Of a stretch of DNA of 31,104 nt, positions 16,263 to 31,078 are shown piece after piece. The stretch's first letter is position 1. Each line of letters begins with the position of its first letter. The DNA is from Bacteroidales bacterium. Lineage in GTDB: Bacteria; Bacteroidota; Bacteroidia; Bacteroidales; F082. Under the pieces are notes generated by a model, which saw only the letters and a list, made by a program, of their open reading frames with translations, had not been told where the DNA came from and made no database searches. The translations under genes were made by a program, and so were the position numbers. The stretch is from contig JAEEQP010000047.1 of assembly GCA_016285355.1 (NCBI GenBank), positions 1-31,104 of the forward strand. Reading direction: 5' to 3'.

Positions 16263-17348
16263 CTATCGTTTTAGTTCATAATATGTACCACGGCCTGTGC
16301 CCTCCCTGACAATCAAGCCTTTCTGCATAAGGTCTTCGATGTCACGCAAAGCGGTATCAGAAGAACATTTGACCAGTTTTGCCCATTTGGAACTAGTCAA
16401 CTTACCTTCAAAACCATCCAACAGCCTGTTGAGGACTTTCCACTGCCTTTCGTTGATGGGTATCTCCTTGCTGTTTTCCCAATACTCAGCTTTTGAAATG
16501 ACCTTGTCAATGACTTGTTCCGTATGTTGCAACGCTTCTTCCATACAGGACAAGAACCATGTAATCCACGGCGTTATATTCATGCCTCCATGCTGGGTTC
16601 TCTCCAACATGTCGTAATACTCTGAACGGCGATTGCAGAATGTAGCCGACATGCTATAGAAACGGTGTATCATGCCATCGGAGCGGGTCAGGAACATATC
16701 CGTTAAGGTACGTGACAGTCGACCGTTGCCATCGGTGAAAGGATGGATAGTGACAAACCAAAGCGGCACAATGGCTGCCTTGATAATGGGGTCTATGGAT
16801 TCGGCATCGTTGGCCCATTGAATTAATTCTTCCATTAGTCTCGGTACTTCGGATGAGGGCGGAGCCTCAAAATGCACCTTCTCGCGGCCTAAAGCACCAG
16901 ACACCACCTGCATCGTCTCCTGACCTTCGCGCCACGCACCTACCTTGAACCTAACACCATGTGGAAACAAAGCGGCATGCCATCCGAACAAACGCTCTGC
17001 GCTCAATGGTTTGTTGCAGTTTTTCACTGCGTCCACCATAACGTTCACGATGCCTTCCACATAACGGTCGGCGGGTGGCAGGCCTTCACGTTCCAAGCCC
17101 AATTGTCGCGCCACCGATGAACGCACCGATTTCCCATCAAGCAGGATGCCTTCAATTTTCGATGATTTCATCAAATCATCGGTCATCACATCGAGGGCGG
17201 TATTCAACTCGGTTTCAAAACCCAAGGTGGTGATACGGCCAATCAATATCCCCTGTTTTATCCTAACCTCCGCCAGAGGCTTTGCCAGCTGTTCGGCATC
17301 CCAGGTGAAATGTGGCCATTCTGGATGTTGCCAAATGTAAATTTCCAT
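16263..17348 (-). CDS. Fic-domain protein (AMPylase type) with DUF4172 and winged helix (361 aa)
   Basis: The start is ATG 17348 (MEIYIWQHPEWPHFTWD), typical of the DUF4172 N-terminal region; the longer frame to 17513 crosses the repeat-rich promoter. The Fic signature HPFTDGNGR (202-210) is intact, with catalytic His202 and the GNGR phosphate-binding residues, so the enzyme should transfer a nucleotide (usually AMP) onto a protein hydroxyl. An N-terminal inhibitory helix motif of the S/TxxxEG type is present (Ser62 to Glu66-Gly67), indicating self-inhibition. Residues 298-361 form a winged helix-turn-helix. The target is unknown; DNA-binding Fic proteins often regulate themselves. It lies 91 bases after the AlbA_2 gene on the same strand and contacts no obvious antitoxin gene. 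Confidence 0.9.
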   Translation of the reverse strand: MEIYIWQHPEWPHFTWDAEQLAKPLAEVRIKQGILIGRITTLGFETELNTALDVMTDDLMKSSKIEGILLDGKSVRSSVARQLGLEREGLPPADRYVEGIVNVMVDAVKNCNKPLSAERLFGWHAALFPHGVRFKVGAWREGQETMQVVSGALGREKVHFEAPPSSEVPRLMEELIQWANDAESIDPIIKAAIVPLWFVTIHPFTDGNGRLSRTLTDMFLTRSDGMIHRFYSMSATFCNRRSEYYDMLERTQHGGMNITPWITWFLSCMEEALQHTEQVIDKVISKAEYWENSKEIPINERQWKVLNRLLDGFEGKLTSSKWAKLVKCSSDTALRDIEDLMQKGLIVREGTGRGTYYELKR

Positions 17349-17361
17349 GTCCAGAAAATGT

Positions 17362-17427
17362 TTTGCGGTGCAAAAATACGATTTTCGCCGCAAATTTGCG
17401 GTGCAAATGGAAATTTTTCGCCGCATT
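17362..17427 (-). promoter_or_regulatory. Tandem 33-bp repeat upstream of the Fic gene; candidate operator and promoter
   Basis: Two 33-base units (17362-17394 and 17395-17427) each begin with the near-palindrome TTTGCGGTGCAAA (TTTGC-N3-GCAAA) and share a TTTTCGCCGCA end. About 25 of 33 positions match. The minus-strand -7 box TATTTTTG (17371-17378) overlaps the first palindrome, so a protein bound there would block Fic transcription. The 33-base period is about three helical turns, as expected for cooperative binding on one face. The Fic protein's own winged helix is the obvious candidate binder, but this is inference. Confidence 0.5.
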
Positions 17428-17439
17428 ATGTTAAAACTG

Positions 17440-18960
17440 TTATTTGACAACCCATCGGCCACCTTTGCGTCCACCTTCACGAACAAGAGCACCCTGCTCT
17501 TGAAGGGCTGCAAGCTCTCTCAAAAGTGTTCTTTGTGACATTCCTGTCTTTTGTGTCAAATCATGAGTTGTTATTGTGCCATCCCCCTCAATCAATCCCA
17601 ATATAAGCAGTTGACGTTCAGTTAGTTCTTTTGTGCCATCTTTTATGCCATCTTTTGGGCCATTTTGTTCTTTTCCGACATCTTTTCCGACATTTTTTCC
17701 GACATTTTCTTCTCCTCCCTCCAACACAAGTGTCATCAAACACTCGTCTGGTTGCACCCTTTCCGACAACACTGGCTGAGGCCATTTGTTGTCTGTCCAG
17801 CCTTTCTTGATGATGTCCGCACCACTGCCAGCCTTCTCGCCATTCCCCAAAAACATGAAAAGCTTCTGTAGCAACGGGTTCCTGCAAATGCTATGGCTAC
17901 CAGCATAAAAGTCAGCCACTGAGATGAGCATACAACCAGGATTGCGCATCATGATTTCATTTCTGTGCCCTACCACAAGTATATTCCCTTGCTGGGCATA
18001 ATTGCAGTGAATCAGGCAGTTGGCCAATGCTTCCCTCAATGCAACATGCGCCGATGTTTCCTCCTGTCTGTCTGTACCTTTCAACATAAACGGTGTGGGC
18101 AACAACTGCGACAGCTTACCGTATGTCCTATAAAAGAACTGGAAGAGATTGGCCTCCCATGTACCATCAGGGTAAAGCCGGTCCGTCCAACGAAGCATCG
18201 GGTCTGACGACAGCTTCTCCTGATAGTCCACAAAATACCAAGGCGCACAACTTTGGTCTGTGATGCTATCCGTCTTTCCCAACATCAGTATTCCTGCACG
18301 AGTGAAGCCCTCACTACCATCTTCACGATTCACATAATAGGCACCGATTTTGGTTAAGAACTTCCTGTCGTCCAACTCATTCCAAGGATGATTCTCGTGT
18401 CGCAACAGGAATCGCTGACGATACGCACGAAGCGTCGCCATGTCAATATCGTCTATTGTGTAATTGGCCAATATCTTGCTATCGAATGAATGTCCCTGAC
18501 TCTCCGCATCGGCAATCATCAACCGCACTTCCGCATCGGTGCAACGATAATCGCCCTCGTGATTGCGGCGATAGGTGTTGCCAAATGGATTACCGTTCAG
18601 ATAGACTGGCTTCAAGTCGTATGCCGCCTTGGGAATGCGGAATACCAACACTTGGTTGCCTTCCACCTCCTCCACACTCACATCATGGTCAGTCAGCATC
18701 GTGGCGTTTACCTTCCGTTTGTTGTGGGCACAATCCCAAAAGTTTTTCTTGAACTTGGCTATCTGCGTCTCGCCCAGTCCATCAAGGACAAGCTTATTGT
18801 CTTTTTCCTTCACGCCAAGAACAATGATGCCTCCATTGGTGTTGGCAAACGCTGAAAATGTCTCCCAGAAACTCTCTGGGAAACCGCCTTTGGCAGATTT
18901 GTATTCCAATTCAGTGTCCTCTGCCAGACCAATCTGTTTTCTTATCTGTTCTGTGGTCAT
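17440..18960 (-). CDS. AlbA_2 (Schlafen-like) ATP-binding protein with C-terminal winged helix (506 aa)
   Basis: The N-terminal AlbA_2 domain (about 10-130) has ELEYKSAKGGFP and FANTNGGIIVLGV (38-50). Residues about 300-385 carry a GHKL-type ATPase look-alike: HVALREALANCLIHCNY (305-321, N box), RNPG (339-342) and GEKAGSG (374-380). The C-terminus (445-506) is a helix-turn-helix (TITTHDLTQKTGMSQRTLLREL). Between ATPase and HTH is a low-complexity linker with VGK repeats (420-430). Members of this family are variously called transcriptional regulators or ATP-binding proteins, and many lie in defence islands; this protein could be a defence effector or a regulator. It begins at ATG 18960, just downstream of the remnant of another AlbA_2 gene, and is followed by the Fic gene. 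Confidence 0.85.
   Translation of the reverse strand: MTTEQIRKQIGLAEDTELEYKSAKGGFPESFWETFSAFANTNGGIIVLGVKEKDNKLVLDGLGETQIAKFKKNFWDCAHNKRKVNATMLTDHDVSVEEVEGNQVLVFRIPKAAYDLKPVYLNGNPFGNTYRRNHEGDYRCTDAEVRLMIADAESQGHSFDSKILANYTIDDIDMATLRAYRQRFLLRHENHPWNELDDRKFLTKIGAYYVNREDGSEGFTRAGILMLGKTDSITDQSCAPWYFVDYQEKLSSDPMLRWTDRLYPDGTWEANLFQFFYRTYGKLSQLLPTPFMLKGTDRQEETSAHVALREALANCLIHCNYAQQGNILVVGHRNEIMMRNPGCMLISVADFYAGSHSICRNPLLQKLFMFLGNGEKAGSGADIIKKGWTDNKWPQPVLSERVQPDECLMTLVLEGGEENVGKNVGKDVGKEQNGPKDGIKDGTKELTERQLLILGLIEGDGTITTHDLTQKTGMSQRTLLRELAALQEQGALVREGGRKGGRWVVK
17652..17705 (-). repeat. Short tandem coding repeats in the AlbA_2 gene linker
   Basis: On the plus strand the unit TTTTCCGACAT recurs at 12-base spacing three times (about 17674-17707), coding NVGK/DVGK. 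A related run of CATCTTTT units (about 17638-17662) codes KDGxK. The 12-base unit length keeps the frame, so copy number could vary between strains without breaking the gene. Confidence 0.6.
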
Positions 18961-18992
18961 ATTATGTTTCTATTCTATTTTGCTTGCAAAAA

Positions 18993-19060
18993 TCACTCCT
19001 TAAATTGCACCTTGGTCACTTCGCTATGGTCTTTAGTTGCAATATTTCTTGTTCTGTCAT
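18993..19060 (-). pseudogene. 5' remnant of a second AlbA_2-type gene (frameshifted)
   Basis: From ATG 19060 the minus strand reads MTEQEILQLKTIAK and then TGA. In the -1 shifted frame it continues SEVTKVQFKE (ending TGA 18993-18995). Joined, this resembles the opening of AlbA_2 proteins, which often begin with MTEQE...L and have a VQFKE strand. Only about 22 codons remain before unrelated sequence. It has its own promoter-like -7 box upstream. Alternatively the 14-codon frame is an upstream peptide in the leader of the intact AlbA_2 gene. Confidence 0.45.
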
Positions 19061-19088
19061 GCGATTCGAATCTCTTTTTTTCAGTCTA

Positions 19089-19096
19089 CAAAGTTA
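19089..19096 (-). promoter_or_regulatory. Predicted -7 box upstream of the AlbA_2 remnant
   Basis: On the minus strand this reads TAACTTTG, an exact TAnnTTTG match, 28 bases upstream of ATG 19060, with a T-rich stretch about 19 bases further upstream that could serve as -33. It could now drive the intact AlbA_2 gene with a leader of about 120 bases. The rest of the 253-base gap 18961-19213 shows no other gene. Confidence 0.5.
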
Positions 19097-19213
19097 CAAT
19101 TTTTCCCGACACCTAAAAACTGCCATAATCCGTACTTCGGGTAACCGCTTGTTTTCCACAAATTCCGCAATCACTTTTTCTGCAAAAATCCAACTCTTTT
19201 ATTGCATGAGATG

Positions 19214-20395
19214 TTATCCTATCTTCGAAAAATCAAGATACCTGTTTTTGAAATAGATAAATGGGGCTTTTTCGTTTTGAGGGCAAAACTCCAACGTTTT
19301 CTCAATAAAATCCTCTAATGTAACAGAAGTGATTTTGTACCGATACTCTGGTTTCAATTCATCCTTCAAAGAATTAACCTCGGATAAAGTCGTAGGATGT
19401 TGGGCTGGAGCAAGAATAACAGAATAATATCTATTGGCACCTTCCAAAACTCCGTAACATTCCGTTAACAAGAAGTTTCTATATATCTGACTAATAGGCT
19501 TCTTATCATTCAACAATTCATTTTCTGATTCCTTTTTAAACTCACTCAATCGTTTTATCCATTGTTTATGAAGCATTGTGTTGCTTGCACTATTTGTACC
19601 TAACACATCGGTATACTTAGTTTCAATTGCGATAAACGATTTCTTTCCTTCCGTATCCATGTAACGGATAATTACATCCATTGCAGTTCTGTCATTAAGG
19701 TAATTCTCAATATCCGTATGCAAATACTCCAACTCTACGTTCTCCACTTTATCAATACCCTTATCGGGAAAAATCGCTTGGAAAATGGAACTCACCTCCT
19801 TTTCCTTCCCATTTTCCATCATTTCTTTGAATGGGCAAAACAGATTGAACGCCATCGGCTGACTTGAGAGGAGATTATTAAAAAGTCTGTACTCATCAAA
19901 TGTCTCATTCTTCTCTCTTTTCGCCACACGACGCTTTGCTTCTCGAAAAGCAAAGTCATTTACGAAATTCTTTCCAGTGTTTTCACCGTCAACAATCATA
20001 TTGATTTGTTTCTTCTTGGAAGAACGGTAAGGGCCAACTCCCATTGGTTCATTCATTTCAACACGGAAACATCCTTGCAATTTTCTACATCTTTCAGTAA
20101 ACTCCTTTATATTCATAGGATTGGTATTATTTGTCGATTTTATAAACTTTAGTTCTCTCATTTGTCGTTTTTTCTCTTCATCAGCCGCGTTAATAGCCTC
20201 AATTTGAAATTTATAGCACCAAAACTCACTTTCAGGCCCATTCTGAACATCCAAATCCAAACCAAGACACAAAGCCTTCATTCGATAAATATCAGCCGTC
20301 AGTTTATTCATTTCCACAACAAATTCATCACAAATCCACTCTCCATTATTATTACGGATGAGATGCCATTCATTTTCTTTCAATTCATTCTTCAT
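19214..20395 (-). CDS. PD-(D/E)XK nuclease-like protein, PGN_0703-type putative endonuclease (393 aa)
   Basis: The C-terminal half has the core of a PD-(D/E)XK nuclease: Asp240 in RTAMDVIIRY, then FIAIETKYTD with Glu258-x-Lys260. The block FNLFCPFKEM (183-192) upstream and EYLHTDIENYLNDRTAMD around the Asp match, as I recall, the PGN_0703 group of putative restriction endonucleases. The N-terminal 100 residues are polar, helical and unrecognised. No signal peptide; cytoplasmic. The ATG overlaps the stop of the upstream 171-aa gene by four bases (ATGA), so the two are almost certainly co-translated. No methyltransferase accompanies it here, which argues against a classical type II role and for a stand-alone or two-component defence role (inference). 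Confidence 0.75.
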   Translation of the reverse strand: MKNELKENEWHLIRNNNGEWICDEFVVEMNKLTADIYRMKALCLGLDLDVQNGPESEFWCYKFQIEAINAADEEKKRQMRELKFIKSTNNTNPMNIKEFTERCRKLQGCFRVEMNEPMGVGPYRSSKKKQINMIVDGENTGKNFVNDFAFREAKRRVAKREKNETFDEYRLFNNLLSSQPMAFNLFCPFKEMMENGKEKEVSSIFQAIFPDKGIDKVENVELEYLHTDIENYLNDRTAMDVIIRYMDTEGKKSFIAIETKYTDVLGTNSASNTMLHKQWIKRLSEFKKESENELLNDKKPISQIYRNFLLTECYGVLEGANRYYSVILAPAQHPTTLSEVNSLKDELKPEYRYKITSVTLEDFIEKTLEFCPQNEKAPFIYFKNRYLDFSKIG

Positions 20396-20907
20396 GCTAA
20401 TTCCAATTGAGGTACATTAACTATTTCTATTGATTCTCCATCACCATCCAATGTGGGTACAGAAAGTCTCACTTCTCCATCCCTCATTTCATTGTCAACC
20501 AACAATGTCAAAGGATAAATGGATTTATCCTTATCCAATCTTGGATACCCATTTTCTTCCAAATCTGTCATAAACGCCGAATCAATTCCATATACATAGA
20601 TGCTCTTGCCATACGATTCCATCTGATGATTATATGTCGGATCTATTGCTGCATCAAACGAATCTCCTTGCGTCAATTCCATTCCATAAATCAAAAACGG
20701 AGCAGCATCGCATGACCTTGATAACAACCTCATTGTGTTTGAATTGGCATACAGATTCAACGCATAATCCGCACTATGAAGTCTGTGAAAATCCACCTCA
20801 AACTCTTTTACTACATCTCGAAACCTCGCACCATCATGACAACGCCGACCGTTTTCATCAAATTTTGATGGGGTAAAATAATAAGTTTCGCTTAATTCAC
20901 ACTCCAT
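20392..20907 (-). CDS. Unknown 171-aa protein, partner of the PD-(D/E)XK nuclease-like protein
   Basis: The protein is acidic and soluble, with no signal peptide, membrane segment or cysteine motif. It has an aromatic N-terminus (CELSETYYFTPSKFDENG), a central region with SRSCDAAPFLIYGMELTQGD and a beta-rich C-terminus ending VNVPQLELA. I do not recognise a family or catalytic residues. It is the first gene of a two-gene operon and is translationally coupled to the nuclease, so it is likely its functional partner: specificity subunit, sensor or inhibitor are all possible. The start at ATG 20907 follows a TATTTTTG promoter box by about 30 bases. Confidence 0.75.
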   Translation of the reverse strand: MECELSETYYFTPSKFDENGRRCHDGARFRDVVKEFEVDFHRLHSADYALNLYANSNTMRLLSRSCDAAPFLIYGMELTQGDSFDAAIDPTYNHQMESYGKSIYVYGIDSAFMTDLEENGYPRLDKDKSIYPLTLLVDNEMRDGEVRLSVPTLDGDGESIEIVNVPQLELA

Positions 20908-20936
20908 ATAACTCCTTAATTTTTAGTTCATTGCCG

Positions 20937-20944
20937 CAAAAATA
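20937..20944 (-). promoter_or_regulatory. Predicted -7 box of the two-gene nuclease operon
   Basis: On the minus strand this reads TATTTTTG, matching TAnnTTTG, 29 bases upstream of ATG 20907. It lies directly beside the T-tract of the stem-loop at 20952-20969, so some of its T content could belong to a terminator instead. Confidence 0.4.
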
Positions 20945-20951
20945 ATAAAAA

Positions 20952-21002
20952 TGCACCAAATCCAGTGCACTTTTTATCAAAAATTGCACCTTTTTTGGTG
21001 CA
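20952..21002 (-). terminator. Tandem stem-loops after the hydrolase gene (terminators, possibly operators)
   Basis: Two 18-base inverted repeats of the same layout, TGCAC-N8-GTGCA, lie at 20952-20969 and 20985-21002, exactly 33 bases apart. Each is followed on the minus strand by five T, as in intrinsic terminators, and the first lies 32 bases past the hydrolase stop. Since they also sit immediately upstream of the nuclease operon promoter, they may double as protein-binding sites. A third small palindrome, TCCGAT/ATCGGA, is at 21006-21020. Confidence 0.55.
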
Positions 21003-21034
21003 TTTTCCGATTTAATCGGATAAGAAACTAAAAA

Positions 21035-21835
21035 TCAATATTGTAAATCAGGTAAACTCAACTTCTTCTTCCCAAACAACCACCCAAACAGCCCCGCCGT
21101 GGAAAACGCCTCATCCCAACACCCATGCGCCAATTCGGGATAAGTGACGAGAATGGCCTCTTCATTACCAACCTCTCGCAGGGCATCATACATTTGTATG
21201 CTTCGCGAAGGCATGACTATCCCATCTTGCAGCCCATGAAAGATATAAATGGGAATGTCTTTCATCCTATCAGCGTATGCAGGGTCTCCCCCACCGCAAA
21301 TGGGAATGGCCGCTGCAAACTTCTCTGGCCAGCGTTGCAGCGCATCCCAAGTGCCAAAGCCGCCCATCGATATGCCGCAGATGTAAACCCGCGTCGAATC
21401 CACGGCACCACAATCGATGAGACTGTCAAGCACGGCCATCACGCCACGCAATTCTGTCGTAGGAACGCTGTCCATCGTGTGCTCGGGCAGGCTCCAATCG
21501 GTGTTCACCCAACGCCTTTCGTTCGGGCATTGCGGCACCATCAACAGGAAAGGATAACGGCTTGTCACCGTATCGTTAAGGAAATACTTGATGCAATGCT
21601 TCAACTGTGCACAATTGTCATTGCCGCGTTCTCCTGCTCCATGCAAGAAAATGATCAAAGGCAAGGCTTCCTTCATTGTATCGGCTTGCTGCGAGCGATA
21701 GAGCCGATAAGGAAGCGTGTCATTGCTTTCGACATGACAACGAGCTATAAACAAGCTTGTATCATGAAGTTGTTCCTGGGCCTTCAGACATGTGCCAGCC
21801 ATCAATGCCAGCACTAAAAAGAGGATGTGTTTCAT
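21035..21835 (-). CDS. Secreted alpha/beta hydrolase of the prolyl oligopeptidase/esterase type (266 aa)
   Basis: ATG 21835 opens a signal peptide (MKHILFLVLALMAG, ending near KAQ20); the longer frame to 21916 lacks one and crosses a terminator. The alpha/beta hydrolase core has the oxyanion-region FLHGAGERG (63-71), nucleophile Ser156 in GISMGG, Asp204 in HGLQDG and His237 in LAHGCW, so the catalytic triad is complete. The layout matches secreted esterases or phospholipase/carboxylesterase-like enzymes with PET-like or feruloyl-esterase-like folds; the substrate is unknown. It stands alone, between the DUF3467 terminator and the nuclease operon. Confidence 0.85.
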   Translation of the reverse strand: MKHILFLVLALMAGTCLKAQEQLHDTSLFIARCHVESNDTLPYRLYRSQQADTMKEALPLIIFLHGAGERGNDNCAQLKHCIKYFLNDTVTSRYPFLLMVPQCPNERRWVNTDWSLPEHTMDSVPTTELRGVMAVLDSLIDCGAVDSTRVYICGISMGGFGTWDALQRWPEKFAAAIPICGGGDPAYADRMKDIPIYIFHGLQDGIVMPSRSIQMYDALREVGNEEAILVTYPELAHGCWDEAFSTAGLFGWLFGKKKLSLPDLQY

Positions 21836-21856
21836 CGCATTGCAAATGCTTATATT

Positions 21857-21886
21857 CAAAAATGGGCGGATTCGGAAATCCGCCCA
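21857..21886 (-). terminator. Terminator after the DUF3467 gene
   Basis: TGGGCGGATT (21863-21872) and AATCCGCCCA (21877-21886) form a perfect 10-base stem with a 4-base loop. On the minus strand a run of five T follows (21858-21862). It separates the DUF3467 gene from the hydrolase gene. Confidence 0.8.
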
Positions 21887-21912
21887 AACTTTTGTCGTAA
21901 TAGTTGTAAAAA

Positions 21913-22221
21913 TCAAGCCTGCGCCGTAGGTGCGCCCATCGAGAAGGGAGCGATATTGCCGCCCTTGTCTTGGATGGTGCCGAACTGCTGCTCGTATTTG
22001 GCGATATTGTCGGCCAGAGCCTTGTACAGACGCTTGGCGTTCAAGGGGTTCATAATCACTCTTGAGCGAACCTTGGCTTTGGGTGTGCCAGGCATCATCT
22101 GAGCGAAGTCGACGATGAATTCATTGGGCGAGTGGGTGATGATGGCTAAATTGGAGTATTTGCCCTCGGCCACCTCGTCGCTGATTTCGATATTCAGTTG
22201 GTTTTTCTGATTGTTTTCCAT
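21913..22221 (-). CDS. DUF3467 protein (102 aa)
   Basis: A small soluble protein with the DUF3467 layout: an N-terminal IEISDEVAEGKYSNLAIITH strand pair, then EFIVDFAQMMPG, the SRVIMNPLNAKRLYKALADN helix and a C-terminal tail. It follows rpoC, a neighbourhood I associate with this family in Bacteroidota. The function is unknown; the persistent proximity to RNA polymerase genes hints at a link to transcription but the sequence itself does not show one. A terminator lies between rpoC and this gene, so expression may be partly independent. Confidence 0.88.
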   Translation of the reverse strand: MENNQKNQLNIEISDEVAEGKYSNLAIITHSPNEFIVDFAQMMPGTPKAKVRSRVIMNPLNAKRLYKALADNIAKYEQQFGTIQDKGGNIAPFSMGAPTAQA

Positions 22222-22238
22222 AATGTTTTATTTTTATA

Positions 22239-22301
22239 GACGCGAGACTACGAGACTGCGAGACGCAAGGCATTGAGCCAGTCCCATGTCTCGTGTCATA
22301 A
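22239..22301. repeat. Short GCGAGAC repeats between rpoC and DUF3467 genes
   Basis: The motif CGAGAC occurs three times in close succession (about 22242-22265), and its complement GTCTCG appears at about 22290-22295, allowing a weak hairpin. It lies upstream of the DUF3467 start. No function can be assigned. Confidence 0.4.
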
Positions 22302-22324
22302 CATGATGCAAATTTAATAGTTAC

Positions 22325-22361
22325 TTAAAAAAGCGGGGACAGCCTTCCGGTCGTCCCCGCT
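22325..22361 (-). terminator. Intrinsic terminator after rpoC
   Basis: AGCGGGGAC (22332-22340) pairs perfectly with GTCCCCGCT (22353-22361). On the minus strand six T follow the stem. It begins 15 bases after the rpoC stop. Confidence 0.9.
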
Positions 22362-22375
22362 CAGTTCAACACTTG

Positions 22376-26680
<4,305 letters not shown>

Positions 26681-26712
26681 ATTTCTGTGTTTTTATCCTA
26701 GCATTATTAAAC

Positions 26713-30558
<3,846 letters not shown>

Positions 30559-30613
30559 GGTATTATTGTTTTTTAGGTGTTTATTGGGAAAGACGAACGA
30601 ACTAAAAGAGGAA

Positions 30614-30671
30614 TTTTCGCATAAAGCGAAAAATCGGCACAAACCTCAGCCCCTATTTTGGGACTGAGGTT
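30614..30671 (-). promoter_or_regulatory. Two stem-loops between rplL and rpoB (candidate attenuator)
   Basis: AACCTCAG (30642-30649) pairs with CTGAGGTT (30664-30671), extended by CCC/GGG around a TATTTT loop. A second stem, TTTTCGC/GCGAAAA (30614-30620 with 30626-30632), follows on the minus strand. T-richness after each is moderate, so partial termination or RNA processing between the ribosomal protein and polymerase genes is plausible, as known at the same junction in other bacteria. Confidence 0.55.
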
Positions 30672-30700
30672 GAATGCCGTTGTGTACGGAGTTGAATCCT

Positions 30701-31078
30701 TTATTTCACTTCCACTTCTGCACCAGCTTCTTCGAGTTGAGCCTTCAGTGCATTAGCTTCGTCTTTGCTCACGCCTTCCTTCAGAGCCTTAGGAGCTGCG
30801 TCAACCAGTTCCTTAGCTTCCTTCAGACCGAGGCTGGTGAGTTCCTTCACCAACTTCACGACTGCCAACTTCTGAGCACCAGCGGATTTCAGAATGACAT
30901 CGAAAGAAGTCTTTTCTTCAGCAGCAGCGGCAGCGCCACCGGCAGCAGGAGCAGCAACAGCAACAGCGGCGGCTGCGGGTTCGATACCGTATTCTTCTTT
31001 CAGGATGTTAGCGAGCTCGTTCACTTCCTTCACGGTAAGATTCACTAATTGTTCAGCAAAAGCTTTAAGATCTGCCAT
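30701..31078 (-). CDS. rplL: 50S ribosomal protein L7/L12
   Basis: The 125-residue acidic protein forms the ribosomal stalk that recruits translation factors. An N-terminal dimerisation domain ([20 protein letters not shown]) is followed by an Ala/Gly/Pro hinge (about 35-53) and the conserved C-terminal domain ([20 protein letters not shown] through [12 protein letters not shown] and EAGAEVEVK). The start ATG 31078 leaves only 26 bases of upstream sequence in the window; rplJ is expected beyond it. The order rplL-rpoB-rpoC on the minus strand is the standard one. Confidence 0.98.
   Translation of the reverse strand: MADLKAFAEQLVNLTVKEVNELANILKEEYGIEPAAAAVAVAAPAAGGAAAAAEEKTSFDVILKSAGAQKLAVVKLVKELTSLGLKEAKELVDAAPKALKEGVSKDEANALKAQLEEAGAEVEVK

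Noticed and set aside
16263..17348. Fic protein as the toxin of a Fic/antitoxin pair
   Set aside because: No small antitoxin gene is adjacent, and the protein carries its own inhibitory S/TxxxEG motif, which marks the self-inhibited class.
17349..17513. 55-codon N-terminal extension of the Fic protein
   Set aside because: It translates the tandem 33-bp repeat and overlaps the end of the AlbA_2 gene; DUF4172 proteins begin at the MEIYIWQHPEW position.
19097..19213. Possible further gene remnant before the AlbA_2 promoter (minus-strand frame containing VIAEFVENKRLPEV)
   Set aside because: About 33 codons with no start and no family resemblance; it includes the presumed -33 region, so it is not supported as a gene.
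20952..21002. CRISPR-like array from the 33-base spaced palindromes
   Set aside because: Only two copies with an 18-base repeat, directly following a gene and with T-tracts; terminators or operators fit better, and no cas genes are present.
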